In this document: piece by piece, positions 45,190-53,414 of the stretch
Layout of the letters: the number at the start of each line of letters is the position of its first letter
How positions within the stretch are numbered: position 1 is the stretch's first letter
Assembly (NCBI RefSeq): GCF_000382205.1
Contig: NZ_KB907788.1
Coordinates: 124,001-188,000, forward strand
Origin: Dyadobacter beijingensis DSM 21582
GTDB taxonomy: Bacteria > Bacteroidota > Bacteroidia > Cytophagales > Spirosomataceae
DNA: 64,000 nucleotides
Direction: 5' to 3'
Notes under the pieces: generated by a model
The model's input: the letters and a program-made list of their open reading frames with translations, nothing else
What the model was told of the DNA's origin: nothing
Database searches by the model: none
Made by a program: the position numbers and the translations under genes

Positions 45190-45753
45190 TTAAAATTTAC
45201 CAGATACCAATATGGCCGCCACCGGGAGGATGAAATCTTTGAGCAGTTTTTTGAGCGTGCGCAATGCTTGTGTAATGTGGTATTCCACGGTACGCTCTGG
45301 CATACGGAGCAGGGACGCAATCTGCCTCACCGTATTGCCTTCGAACCGGTTCAGGACGAATATCCGGCGTGTTTTTTCGGGTAGCTGCCCCACGGCCTGC
45401 TGCATGGCCTGTTCGAGCTCGTCGAGGAAAAGCGGATAATCAGGCTCGCTGGGCGAATCCACATCGTCGAGGGCGGTAAATGCCTTTTCCTTGAAATGAT
45501 CGATAATGCGGTTGCGAACGGCGGTGAAAAGGTAGCTTTGAAGGTTGCCTACTTGCAGCGATACCCTTTTTTCCCAAAGCACGACAAAAAGCGCCTGGAC
45601 GATCTCTTCGGCGGCGTCGGTATCGCGCGTTTTGGTGTAGGCAAAATCGTACAAACGCTGCCAGTACCGGCGGTAAATCTCCTCGAAAGCGTGGGGATCG
45701 TCACTTCCGAGGCGGTCCAGGAGTTGTGCATCGTCCGGAAGTAAGGGTTGCAT
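45190..45753 (-). CDS. FecI-type ECF RNA polymerase sigma factor
   Basis: 187 residues with ECF region 2 (AAEEIVQALFVVLWEKR; LFTAVRNRIIDHFKEK) and region 4 (VLNRFEGNTVRQIASLLRMP; TVEYHITQALRTLKKLL). First gene of the 36732-45753 minus-strand set, 110 bp before FecR. It should activate the SusC/SusD/DUF1080/oxidoreductase operon when its ligand is present. The upstream 216 bp are shared with the divergent thioredoxin-like gene; I found no exact promoter there. Confidence 0.95.
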   Translation of the reverse strand: MQPLLPDDAQLLDRLGSDDPHAFEEIYRRYWQRLYDFAYTKTRDTDAAEEIVQALFVVLWEKRVSLQVGNLQSYLFTAVRNRIIDHFKEKAFTALDDVDSPSEPDYPLFLDELEQAMQQAVGQLPEKTRRIFVLNRFEGNTVRQIASLLRMPERTVEYHITQALRTLKKLLKDFILPVAAILVSGKF

Positions 45754-45969
45754 GGGTAATGGTACTGGAATGGTTCGGTTTCGGCTCCGGTCGTTTTCCG
45801 ACCGCTTGCGCTTAATAAGTGCGTTTGCAAAAATTCATACTTGCAGCGCCTTTCAATAGACGGTGAAACCGGAGACTTGCCCACTGTCGTTTGGCATATT
45901 TTTCCTGCATTCAGCAATGACAAGCCACTGTGGCCGTGTTGTTTTTTCATGTAAACAAACGAATGGAGT

Positions 45970-46482
45970 ATGAGATCGTATCGTAAAATGTTGGCCGGGC
46001 TGCTGTTAGGCATGGTGGCCTGTTCCTGGGCGGCGGGCCAGGAGGCACCCGCCGAATTACCTTCTGCTGAAATTTCCGACATGAATGGGAAAATTGTCAA
46101 CACGGCCAGCATCGCCCATCCGGGCGCCAACCTGCTTATCCTGACCTGGGAATCGGAATCGAAAGGTGCTGTGCTGGCCCTGGACGCGATGACGCTGCTG
46201 AAAGACACGATCGCGAACAAGACCAAAACGAAGGTGATCATGATCAATTTCGATCCGGCCGCCGATGCTAAAAAAGTGGAAGCCATGCGGAAGGAACACC
46301 AATGGACCTTCGAAAATTATCTCGATCCGAATGGTGAATTCAAGCGGGCGGCGGCCATTTCTTACCTGCCGGTCATTCTGGTGGTCGACCAGAACAACAA
46401 GATCGTGTACCGTAAAGCGGCATTTTACCTGGGCGACGAGCAAGTTATCCTGCAAGAGCTGCAAAAGCTGAACCCGCGTTAA
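45970..46482 (+). CDS. Exported thioredoxin-fold protein lacking the active-site cysteines
   Basis: 170 residues. An N-terminal signal (MLAGLLLGMVACSWAAGQE) could be a type I or a weak lipoprotein signal (Cys18). The mature part follows the AhpC/TlpA-like thioredoxin plan: PSAEISDMNGKIVNTASIA, LLILTWESESKGAVLALDAM, KVIMINFDPAADAKKVEAM, then the cis-Pro loop YLPVILVVDQNNKIVYRK. In place of the WCxxC motif it has TWESESKG, and the mature chain contains no cysteine. It therefore cannot be a redox enzyme and may be a chaperone or binding protein. It lies divergent from the sigma gene and 110 bp before the 7TM receptor gene. Confidence 0.75.
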   Translation: MRSYRKMLAGLLLGMVACSWAAGQEAPAELPSAEISDMNGKIVNTASIAHPGANLLILTWESESKGAVLALDAMTLLKDTIANKTKTKVIMINFDPAADAKKVEAMRKEHQWTFENYLDPNGEFKRAAAISYLPVILVVDQNNKIVYRKAAFYLGDEQVILQELQKLNPR

Positions 46483-46494
46483 AGAAGATATGGC

Positions 46495-46559
46495 CGGTCG
46501 GGGAAAACTGAAAGGGGGGCAAAAAGCGTTATCCTGATCTTAACCAATTTCCCCGACCG
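46495..46559. repeat. 12-bp perfect inverted repeat with 41-base loop
   Basis: CGGTCGGGGAAA (46495-46506) and TTTCCCCGACCG (46548-46559) are exact complements. The repeat starts 13 bases after the stop of the thioredoxin-like gene and ends 33 bases before the 7TM receptor start. There is no T-run after it, so it does not look like a simple terminator. It could be an operator or an RNA structure near the receptor's translation start. Confidence 0.6.
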
Positions 46560-46592
46560 CCCGGCCCCGCGCCGGCTTCATACGCAGGATTC

Positions 46593-48551
46593 ATGACACA
46601 ACTGTTACGCATTTCGGCCTCATTAAAACACGCGAAAAGAATTCTGATCGCGATGTTGCTGATAATTAGTGCTTTGGGTCACGTTGTTGCGCAGCGGGCT
46701 TTGAAAATTACCGATTCGGAGGACCAGCACATTTTCACGGGACCGGAAATCCAGTCGTTGGAAGACAAGGCCGGTACCTATTCGCTGAGCGATGTGCTGT
46801 CGCCGGCATTGAATGCACGCTTTCGAAGCAACGCCACGAACACGCCGCAGAATTATAACCTGAAATCGACCTATTGGTTCAGGATTAAAATCAGGCACGA
46901 TCCCGACAGCCGCAAAAACTGGATACTGGAATTTTTCGATCAGACGATCGACGACATTACCGCGTATCTGCCCGATGAAAACGGCCGGTACGTCGAACAC
47001 CGCATGGGCGATCAGCTGCCGTTTAAAAACCGGGAGTACTCGCACAAAAACTTTGAGCTGAACATTGCCAATGCTTCGGCCTACGACGGCACCTACTATT
47101 TCCGTGTGAAGTCGCACCAGACGGCCGACGCGATCATCGTCCTCAGGTCGGTAAACCGCTTCATTCAATATGCGCTGGACGAGTACTTTATTTTCGGCAT
47201 ATTTTACGGTATGGTACTGGTTTTCAGCTTCTACAACCTGATGATGTACCTGGCTGTGCGGCAGGTGCAGTACTTGTATTACGTACTTTACAACCTCTGT
47301 GTGGGCTTGTTCGAAATGTGCGTGGATGGCATTGCGTACCAATACCTGTGGCCCAACGCGCCCGAATGGAACCAGTACGCCTACGGCATTGCCTTGTACG
47401 GTATCAGCATTTTCGCCCTGCAATTCACTCGTACGCTGCTTTACACGCATAAAAAGGCCCCGCGTCTCGACCGTTTCATTATTTTGGTCATGGTATTGCG
47501 GACGGTCTTTTTCGCGGTATGCTTCGCGGTGGATACCAATTGGTTCAGCTACAAATTCGTGGAACTGGTGCCGCTCGCCGTCGCTTTTTACACCGGGATT
47601 TACATTTACCGGCAGGGTTACCATCCGGCGCGCTTCTTCGTATTGGGCTATGCGTTCCTTTCCATCGGGTTTATTCACAAATTGCTGCTCATGCTGCACG
47701 TGGAAGGCCTCAACTTCGGCGTGATCACTTATTATAGTCTCAGCATTTGCTTTGTTATTGAAATGATATTCCTCTCTTTCGCGATCGGCGACAAGGTGCG
47801 CGTGCTTAAAAAGCGCAAGGAAAGGGCGCAGCGGCAGATGATCCAGCAAATGAAGCAGAACGAGGCATTGAAAGATTCGCTGAACAGCAGGCTGGAAGCC
47901 GAGGTGGAAGAACGGACCCGCGAGGTAGTGGAGCAGTCGGCGATCATCGAAGCGCAGAACCAGGAGCTGACGCAGGTGAATACACTGTTGCAGCAGCAGA
48001 AGGAGGAAATCCTGCAAATGAACCTGCTGCTCGAAAAGGATAACGAGGTATTGCATACGAATGTCGTTAAGGTGACGCAGGCGCGGGTTATGTCGGCGGA
48101 GGTGGATTTCGAGGAGTTCAGCAAAATTTACCCGGATAACGACAGCTGTTTCAAATTCCTGGCGGGTATGAAATGGGGCAACGACACCGCCGCCGACCAC
48201 TATGAATGCCGCAAGTGCGGCCACGACCATTACTTCCACGGGCATGCGCCGTACAGCCGGCGCTGCGCCAAATGCGATTACGACGAGTCGGTGATTTCGC
48301 ATACCATTTTCCAGAATACCCGCATTCCCATCAACAAGGCCTTTTACATGGTTTTTCTCATGTACACGACCAAAGGGAAAATCTCTTCCCACAAGCTATC
48401 CGAAATCCTCTCGATCCGCCAGGGTACATGCTGGGCCTATGCCAGCCGGATCAAGAAAGTGATGCAGGACCGGCGCAAGGAAATAGCCGCTTCCAAAACG
48501 GGAGAGGGATGGAGCCTGCTGGTACTGGACCACGCCCTCGAAACGGCCTGA
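46593..48551 (+). CDS. 7TMR-DISM receptor fused to an IS1595-transposase-type zinc ribbon/HTH output domain
   Basis: 652 residues. After an N-terminal signal/anchor (ILIAMLLIISALGHVVAQ) comes a periplasmic 7TMR-DISM extracellular domain (about 30-190, with STYWFRIKIRHDP and GTYYFRVKS). Seven transmembrane helices follow (about 195-400, starting EYFIFGIFYGMVLVFSFYNL), then a coiled coil (about 405-500). The last 130 residues are unusual: a zinc ribbon with Cys539-x2-Cys542 and Cys558-x2-Cys561, then SVISHTIFQNTRIPINKAF and helices (KISSHKLSEILSIRQGTCWA, YASRIKKVM) matching the N-terminal DNA-binding part of IS1595-group transposases. The DDE catalytic domain is absent. I infer a membrane-bound DNA-binding regulator. 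It lies 338 bp upstream of the SusC/SusD/GH30 operon, its most likely target. Confidence 0.85.
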   Translation: MTQLLRISASLKHAKRILIAMLLIISALGHVVAQRALKITDSEDQHIFTGPEIQSLEDKAGTYSLSDVLSPALNARFRSNATNTPQNYNLKSTYWFRIKIRHDPDSRKNWILEFFDQTIDDITAYLPDENGRYVEHRMGDQLPFKNREYSHKNFELNIANASAYDGTYYFRVKSHQTADAIIVLRSVNRFIQYALDEYFIFGIFYGMVLVFSFYNLMMYLAVRQVQYLYYVLYNLCVGLFEMCVDGIAYQYLWPNAPEWNQYAYGIALYGISIFALQFTRTLLYTHKKAPRLDRFIILVMVLRTVFFAVCFAVDTNWFSYKFVELVPLAVAFYTGIYIYRQGYHPARFFVLGYAFLSIGFIHKLLLMLHVEGLNFGVITYYSLSICFVIEMIFLSFAIGDKVRVLKKRKERAQRQMIQQMKQNEALKDSLNSRLEAEVEERTREVVEQSAIIEAQNQELTQVNTLLQQQKEEILQMNLLLEKDNEVLHTNVVKVTQARVMSAEVDFEEFSKIYPDNDSCFKFLAGMKWGNDTAADHYECRKCGHDHYFHGHAPYSRRCAKCDYDESVISHTIFQNTRIPINKAFYMVFLMYTTKGKISSHKLSEILSIRQGTCWAYASRIKKVMQDRRKEIAASKTGEGWSLLVLDHALETA

Positions 48552-48802
48552 CGACTCCCCCCGCTCCGCTGCACTGCATTTTCCATGATTGCCCCCAACG
48601 GCATTGGTGGGCGATGGGTGCAATTTTTTTATAAAAAAATCAACGGCTTGCAGGCGTATCACCATCCGGGGAGCAGGGCAGCCGAAGCGGGCTCGCAGAT
48701 GCTGAAAATCAGGTTACTTCACGATCTGAAACCGCGGTGCCGAAGCGTATCATAATTAGTGTAAGTATCTAAAATACAGGTATTTATATAAAATTTCGGC
48801 TA

Positions 48803-48831
48803 TTGACTTTCTCAAACTATCCCTAAATTTG
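48803..48831 (+). promoter_or_regulatory. Bacteroidota-type promoter of the SusC/SusD/GH30 operon
   Basis: TTG at 48803-48805 and TAAATTTG at 48824-48831 are 18 bp apart and match the -33/-7 consensus. Transcription would start near 48838, giving a leader of about 50 bases. The rest of the 48552-48889 gap is featureless apart from a weak imperfect hairpin just after the receptor gene (about 48586-48613). Confidence 0.7.
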
Positions 48832-48889
48832 CTGCATGGAATTGTCCAAGAAATTATCAGATTAATTACCAATAATTCATTAACATCCT

Positions 48890-51856
48890 ATGGGAAAGAG
48901 AATTACGATGTTCATTGCCATGATTCTGGCGGCAGTCACCCTGGCGAATGCGCAGGAGATTGTTGTGAAGGGGGTGATCAGGGATCAGCAAAACCAGACA
49001 TTGCCGGGGGCAAGCGTGCTGGTGAAGGGGACGCAATCAGGTACTGTAACAGATGTGGACGGAAACTACTCGATCGGCGTGCCTAACGAACAGGCAGTGC
49101 TGGTTGTTTCATTTATCGGTTACGGAACGCAGGAAATCGCAGTAGGCAACCGGACGCAGATCGATGTGACGCTCGGTGCGGATCAGAAAACGCTGAACGA
49201 GATCGTCGTTATCGGGTATGGTACCCAGAAGCGCGGGGACGTGACGACTTCCATCGCATCGGTGGATACGAAGGACATTGAGGAACGGCCGATTTTGCAG
49301 GCCGCGCAGGCTTTGCAGGGCAAGGCCGCCGGTGTGCAGGTGACGCAGCCGTCGGGTAAGCCGGGCAGCGCGTTGTCCATCCGCGTACGCGGGGCGACGT
49401 CGGTGCAGGCGGGTAACGAGCCGTTGTACGTCGTCGACGGCGTGCCTACGATGGACACCCGCGACCTGAACGTGAATGACATCGAGAGCATCCAGGTATT
49501 GAAAGATGCTTCGTCTGCCGCCATTTACGGGGCGAGGGCTTCGAACGGGGTGGTAATCGTGACTACCAAGAGAGGGAAGGCCAACCAGTCGCAGATCAAC
49601 TTCGCGGCCTATTACGGGATTTCCAACATGGCGAAGAAGATCAACGTGCTGAACCCGCAGCAATATGCCGACCTGATGAATGAAATGGGGCATAATGTGA
49701 CCGTGGGCAGCGAAACGACCGACTGGAACAAAGAAGTATTCACAACGGGCCACAACCAGAATTACCAGCTCAACTTCTCGGGCGGTACAGAAAAGAACCG
49801 CTATTTCGTATCGGGCGCCATTACGCAGGACAAAGGCATTATCCAGCCTGCCAGCTACCGCCGGTATTCGTTCCGTATGAACCTCGACAACCAGATCAAA
49901 AGCTGGATGAAGCTGACGACCAACCTGAGCTACGCCAATGCGAGGATACGCGACGTGAAGGACAACAACAATGCCGGCCGGAATGCGGTGGTACTGGGTG
50001 CTTTGGGCGCGCCGCCTACGATGGGCATTTACAGCCAGGACTCGATCCGGGGCACTATTTTCTCCACCAACCCGCTTAAAGCAGGCTGGGACAATCCGCT
50101 CGCGGCGATGTTCGGGCCAACGCAGGCGGCGAAAGACAACCGTATTTTCGGTAATGTGGCTGCGGATTTTACTTTGGCCAAAGGGCTCGTGTACCGTTCC
50201 AACTTCGGGATCGATTTCATGAACCATGCCAATGACTACTATCTCGACCCGTACCGGACGACCGAGGGTTGGGGCGCGAACGGCAGCACGCACGGGCTGG
50301 GCAACGCCACCCGCTCCAATTCATTTACCTACCTCTGGGAAAATACGGTGAACTACGAGAAAAAGTGGGGAAAGAACGAGTTCTCTGCAGTGGCGGGTAC
50401 GACGGTCCAGAAAAATACCTGGAACAATTCCTACATGGCCGGCCGCGACTTCCCGGCCGACGGCGTCGTGAAAACCATGAATGCGGCCAACGAGATCACC
50501 GATGCCTACACGGAGCAATCGGAGTGGTTTTTGAACTCCTACCTCGGCCGGTTGATGTATAATTTTGACAGTAAATACCTGATCACGGCCAACTTCCGTG
50601 CCGATGGTTCCTCGAAACTCGCCAAAGGCAATCAATGGGGCTTCTTCCCGTCCGTATCGGCCGGGTGGCGCATCTCCGCGGAGCCGTTTATGCAGGATGT
50701 GAAGTTTATCAACGACCTGAAACTGCGTGGGGGCTGGGGACAGAACGGTAACCAGGAAGGGCTCGCGAATTACGCGTCCTACGGCTTGAATACCTACACG
50801 CGCCGCACGCCTACGACCCCGCCATCGGGCCCGGCCGTCACGCCGCCTACCTACGCGCCCAACCCGGACCTGCGCTGGGAAACGACCACGCAGACGAACA
50901 TCGGTATCGACCTCAGCATGTTGCAGGGCCGCGTTACCTTCACGGCGGATGCTTACCTGAAAAAAACCAACGACCTGCTGCTCAATGTGCCGCTGCCGAA
51001 CACGAGCGGGTACAGCTACATGCCGCGCAACTCCGGCAAGCTGGAAAACAAGGGGCTTGAATTCGTATTGTCGACAGTAAACTTCGATAAGTCGGATTTT
51101 CAATGGACGACCGATTTTAACATCGCATTTAACCGCAACAAAATCACCCAGTTGCAGCTCAGCAAAATCTATCGCTATGCCGATGTGGAAGGGCGCAGCG
51201 ACCAGATCATCATCTTGCAGGAAGGTGTATCACTCGGTACTTTCTATGGCTACATTGCCGACGGCGTGAACCCGGAAACCGGCGATATGAGCTACCGCGA
51301 TGTAAATGGCGACGGTTCTTTCTCGCCTTCCGACCGCACGATCCTCGGATCGGCCCAGCCCAAATTTACCTACGGGATGAACAACAACCTGACTTACAAG
51401 AATTTCAGTTTGTCGTTCCTGTTTCAGGGTTCGCAGGGTAACAAGGCATTCAATGCTTCCCGCCTGGAAACGGAGGGGATGTACGACAGCAAGAACCAGT
51501 CGACCGAGGTCCTGAGACGCTGGCAGAAGCCGGGGGACATTACCGACATTCCGCGGGCGACCGACGGCAATGTCAACAATTCCCTCATCTCGTCCCGCTT
51601 TGTCGAAAACGCGTCGTTCCTGCGGATGAAGAGCGCCACGATTTCCTACTCGCTCGGCAAGGAGCTGACCGACAAGATCAGGCTGGGCCGCGCGTCGATT
51701 TACCTTACTGCCCAAAACCTGTTTACCATTACCAAATACAAAGGATTTGATCCTGAGGTAAATGCATTTACATCGAGTGGCGCCACGCTGGGTATCGACT
51801 ATGGTACTTACCCGGTTTCCCGCGCATTCATCGCAGGTCTCAATGTTACTTTCTAA
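48890..51856 (+). CDS. SusC/RagA-family TonB-dependent transporter (no STN domain)
   Basis: 988 residues. Signal peptide ITMFIAMILAAVTLANAQ, then a carboxypeptidase-regulatory-like domain (VKGVIRDQQNQTLPGASVLV), the SusC plug signature (NEIVVIGYGTQKRGDVTTSI; IYGARASNGVVIVTTKRG) and the barrel, ending AFIAGLNVTF. It should import oligosaccharides released by the GH30 enzyme of the same locus. It lacks STN, so this locus is not run by a sigma/FecR loop. The 7TM/zinc-ribbon protein upstream or the kinase downstream are the regulator candidates. Confidence 0.95.
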   Translation: MGKRITMFIAMILAAVTLANAQEIVVKGVIRDQQNQTLPGASVLVKGTQSGTVTDVDGNYSIGVPNEQAVLVVSFIGYGTQEIAVGNRTQIDVTLGADQKTLNEIVVIGYGTQKRGDVTTSIASVDTKDIEERPILQAAQALQGKAAGVQVTQPSGKPGSALSIRVRGATSVQAGNEPLYVVDGVPTMDTRDLNVNDIESIQVLKDASSAAIYGARASNGVVIVTTKRGKANQSQINFAAYYGISNMAKKINVLNPQQYADLMNEMGHNVTVGSETTDWNKEVFTTGHNQNYQLNFSGGTEKNRYFVSGAITQDKGIIQPASYRRYSFRMNLDNQIKSWMKLTTNLSYANARIRDVKDNNNAGRNAVVLGALGAPPTMGIYSQDSIRGTIFSTNPLKAGWDNPLAAMFGPTQAAKDNRIFGNVAADFTLAKGLVYRSNFGIDFMNHANDYYLDPYRTTEGWGANGSTHGLGNATRSNSFTYLWENTVNYEKKWGKNEFSAVAGTTVQKNTWNNSYMAGRDFPADGVVKTMNAANEITDAYTEQSEWFLNSYLGRLMYNFDSKYLITANFRADGSSKLAKGNQWGFFPSVSAGWRISAEPFMQDVKFINDLKLRGGWGQNGNQEGLANYASYGLNTYTRRTPTTPPSGPAVTPPTYAPNPDLRWETTTQTNIGIDLSMLQGRVTFTADAYLKKTNDLLLNVPLPNTSGYSYMPRNSGKLENKGLEFVLSTVNFDKSDFQWTTDFNIAFNRNKITQLQLSKIYRYADVEGRSDQIIILQEGVSLGTFYGYIADGVNPETGDMSYRDVNGDGSFSPSDRTILGSAQPKFTYGMNNNLTYKNFSLSFLFQGSQGNKAFNASRLETEGMYDSKNQSTEVLRRWQKPGDITDIPRATDGNVNNSLISSRFVENASFLRMKSATISYSLGKELTDKIRLGRASIYLTAQNLFTITKYKGFDPEVNAFTSSGATLGIDYGTYPVSRAFIAGLNVTF

Positions 51857-51868
51857 TTCAGGATTCTC

Positions 51869-53335
51869 ATGAAAAATTTCAAATATATAGCGCTTGTACT
51901 GGGATCGTCGCTGCTGCTGCCGGCATGCCAGGACCAATTGGATTTACAACCTGTTTCCCAAACAGTGGTAGGCGAGAGCGGCACGGGTACTGCCGGATCG
52001 GCCATTAAGGACGCGGCAAGTGCCGAAGCTGCCCTGGCCGGCGCCTATGCGATCTTTAAAAACGGCTCTGCGGAATATTATTTGATGGATTACTTCATTC
52101 TGGCCGACGGGCAATCCGACAATTCCTACGCCGGTGCCGACAATGCGGCCTGGTTCGAGGTGGACGAGTTCCGCATACTCTCGACCAACGCCGTAGCGGC
52201 CAGGGACTGGCGGTATTTGTACAACCACGTGGCGAGCGCCAACTCCATCATTGCCAACGTGCCCAAAGTGACGGATGCGTCGCTTTCGGCCGCGCGGAAG
52301 GCGCAGATCGTCGCGGAAGCAAAATTCATCCGGGCACGTGCCTATTTCGACCTCGTGCGCATTTATGGCGACGTGCCGCTGGTGGTGGACGAACTGCCGA
52401 CCATTACTTCGGAGAACGTGGAAGAGATTTACGGCCAGCTATACCCGGCCAGAAGTGCTGCGGAAGAGGTGTACGCGCAGATTATCAAGGACCTGGACGA
52501 GGCAGCCACCGCCGTACCGAAATCGGGTCCGAACAAAATGACGGTAACACCCGGCGCCGTGCATACCCTGCTGGCCAAAGTGTACGCCACACGGAAGGAC
52601 TGGGCTAATGTGAAAACGAATGCCGACAAGGTGATCGCGTTGGGTTACACGCTCATGCCGAACTTCGAGGATTTGTGGGACGGCAAGCATGAAAACAGCG
52701 CCGAAGCTATTTTTGAACTGAATTTCGAAGACTGGTCCACAGGCGGAAACTGGGGCTCGTCTATGTTCTATGGCACCGACTGGAAGAAGTTCAACACGCC
52801 GTCCAACGACCTCGTGAAGGCATTTGACGATGAAAAGGACGCCGTACGGAAGGCATCGACGATTTTCACGGCCAATGTAACGGGGAAATGGTCGGACAAG
52901 TACTGGACGACGGCGAAGTTCCCTTTTGCCTATAAAATGCGCAACACCGATGCGTCGCAGAACATTATCATGTACCGCCTCGCCGATGTATTGCTGCTCA
53001 AAGCGGAGGCATTGAACGAAACGGGCGACCTCGCCGGTGCACGTACGCTCGTGAACCAGGTCAGGACACGCGCCAAGCTGGCGGCTACTCCGGCGACGGA
53101 CCAGGCTGCCATGCGCCTGGCGATCGAGAAGGAACGCAGGCTGGAACTGGCCTTCGAAGGCCAGCGCTGGTACGACCTCGTGCGCACGGGCCGCGTGGTG
53201 CCCGTGATGGAGGCAGTCAAGGACGGAGCGGGTAACAGCCTGAACTACAAGCTGACCGATACCAGGCTCCTTTGGCCGGTACCGCAGGGAGAAATCGACA
53301 AGAACGCCAATCTGAACCAGAACAAAGGGTATTAA
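51869..53335 (+). CDS. SusD/RagB-family lipoprotein
   Basis: 488 residues with lipoprotein signal (ALVLGSSLLLPACQDQ, acylated Cys20). SusD features: AEAKFIRARAYFDLVRIYGD in the N-terminal half, LAIEKERRLELAFEGQRWYD and LLWPVPQGEIDKNANLNQ at the end. It starts 12 bp after the SusC stop codon. A strong hairpin terminator follows directly, before the GH30 gene. Confidence 0.95.
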   Translation: MKNFKYIALVLGSSLLLPACQDQLDLQPVSQTVVGESGTGTAGSAIKDAASAEAALAGAYAIFKNGSAEYYLMDYFILADGQSDNSYAGADNAAWFEVDEFRILSTNAVAARDWRYLYNHVASANSIIANVPKVTDASLSAARKAQIVAEAKFIRARAYFDLVRIYGDVPLVVDELPTITSENVEEIYGQLYPARSAAEEVYAQIIKDLDEAATAVPKSGPNKMTVTPGAVHTLLAKVYATRKDWANVKTNADKVIALGYTLMPNFEDLWDGKHENSAEAIFELNFEDWSTGGNWGSSMFYGTDWKKFNTPSNDLVKAFDDEKDAVRKASTIFTANVTGKWSDKYWTTAKFPFAYKMRNTDASQNIIMYRLADVLLLKAEALNETGDLAGARTLVNQVRTRAKLAATPATDQAAMRLAIEKERRLELAFEGQRWYDLVRTGRVVPVMEAVKDGAGNSLNYKLTDTRLLWPVPQGEIDKNANLNQNKGY

Positions 53336-53343
53336 GCCATTCG

Positions 53344-53397
53344 ACGAAGCCATGCCGCACGACGGGTGTTCACAACATCCGTCCGGCAGGGCTTCGT
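53344..53397 (+). terminator. Long hairpin terminator inside the SusCD-GH30 locus
   Basis: ACGAAGCCATGCCG (53344-53357) pairs with CGGCAGGGCTTCGT (53384-53397) with one mismatch. An inner GACGGGTGTT/AACATCCGTC stem extends it, and T residues follow at once. It lies eight bases after the SusD stop and 17 bases before the GH30 start, so it should reduce or block read-through into GH30. Confidence 0.75.
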
Positions 53398-53414
53398 TTT
53401 TTTAATCCAGAATC

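Noticed and set aside
46623..48392. 589-codon minus-strand open frame
   Set aside because: Antisense to the 7TM/zinc-ribbon gene, with a His/Arg/Val-rich translation typical of a shadow frame.
48180..48551. Remnant of an IS1595 insertion sequence
   Set aside because: The zinc ribbon is in frame with the receptor, no DDE catalytic domain follows, and I saw no terminal inverted repeats or target duplication, so a fused domain is the better explanation.
49109..50293. 394-codon minus-strand open frame
   Set aside because: Antisense to the SusC gene at 48890-51856.
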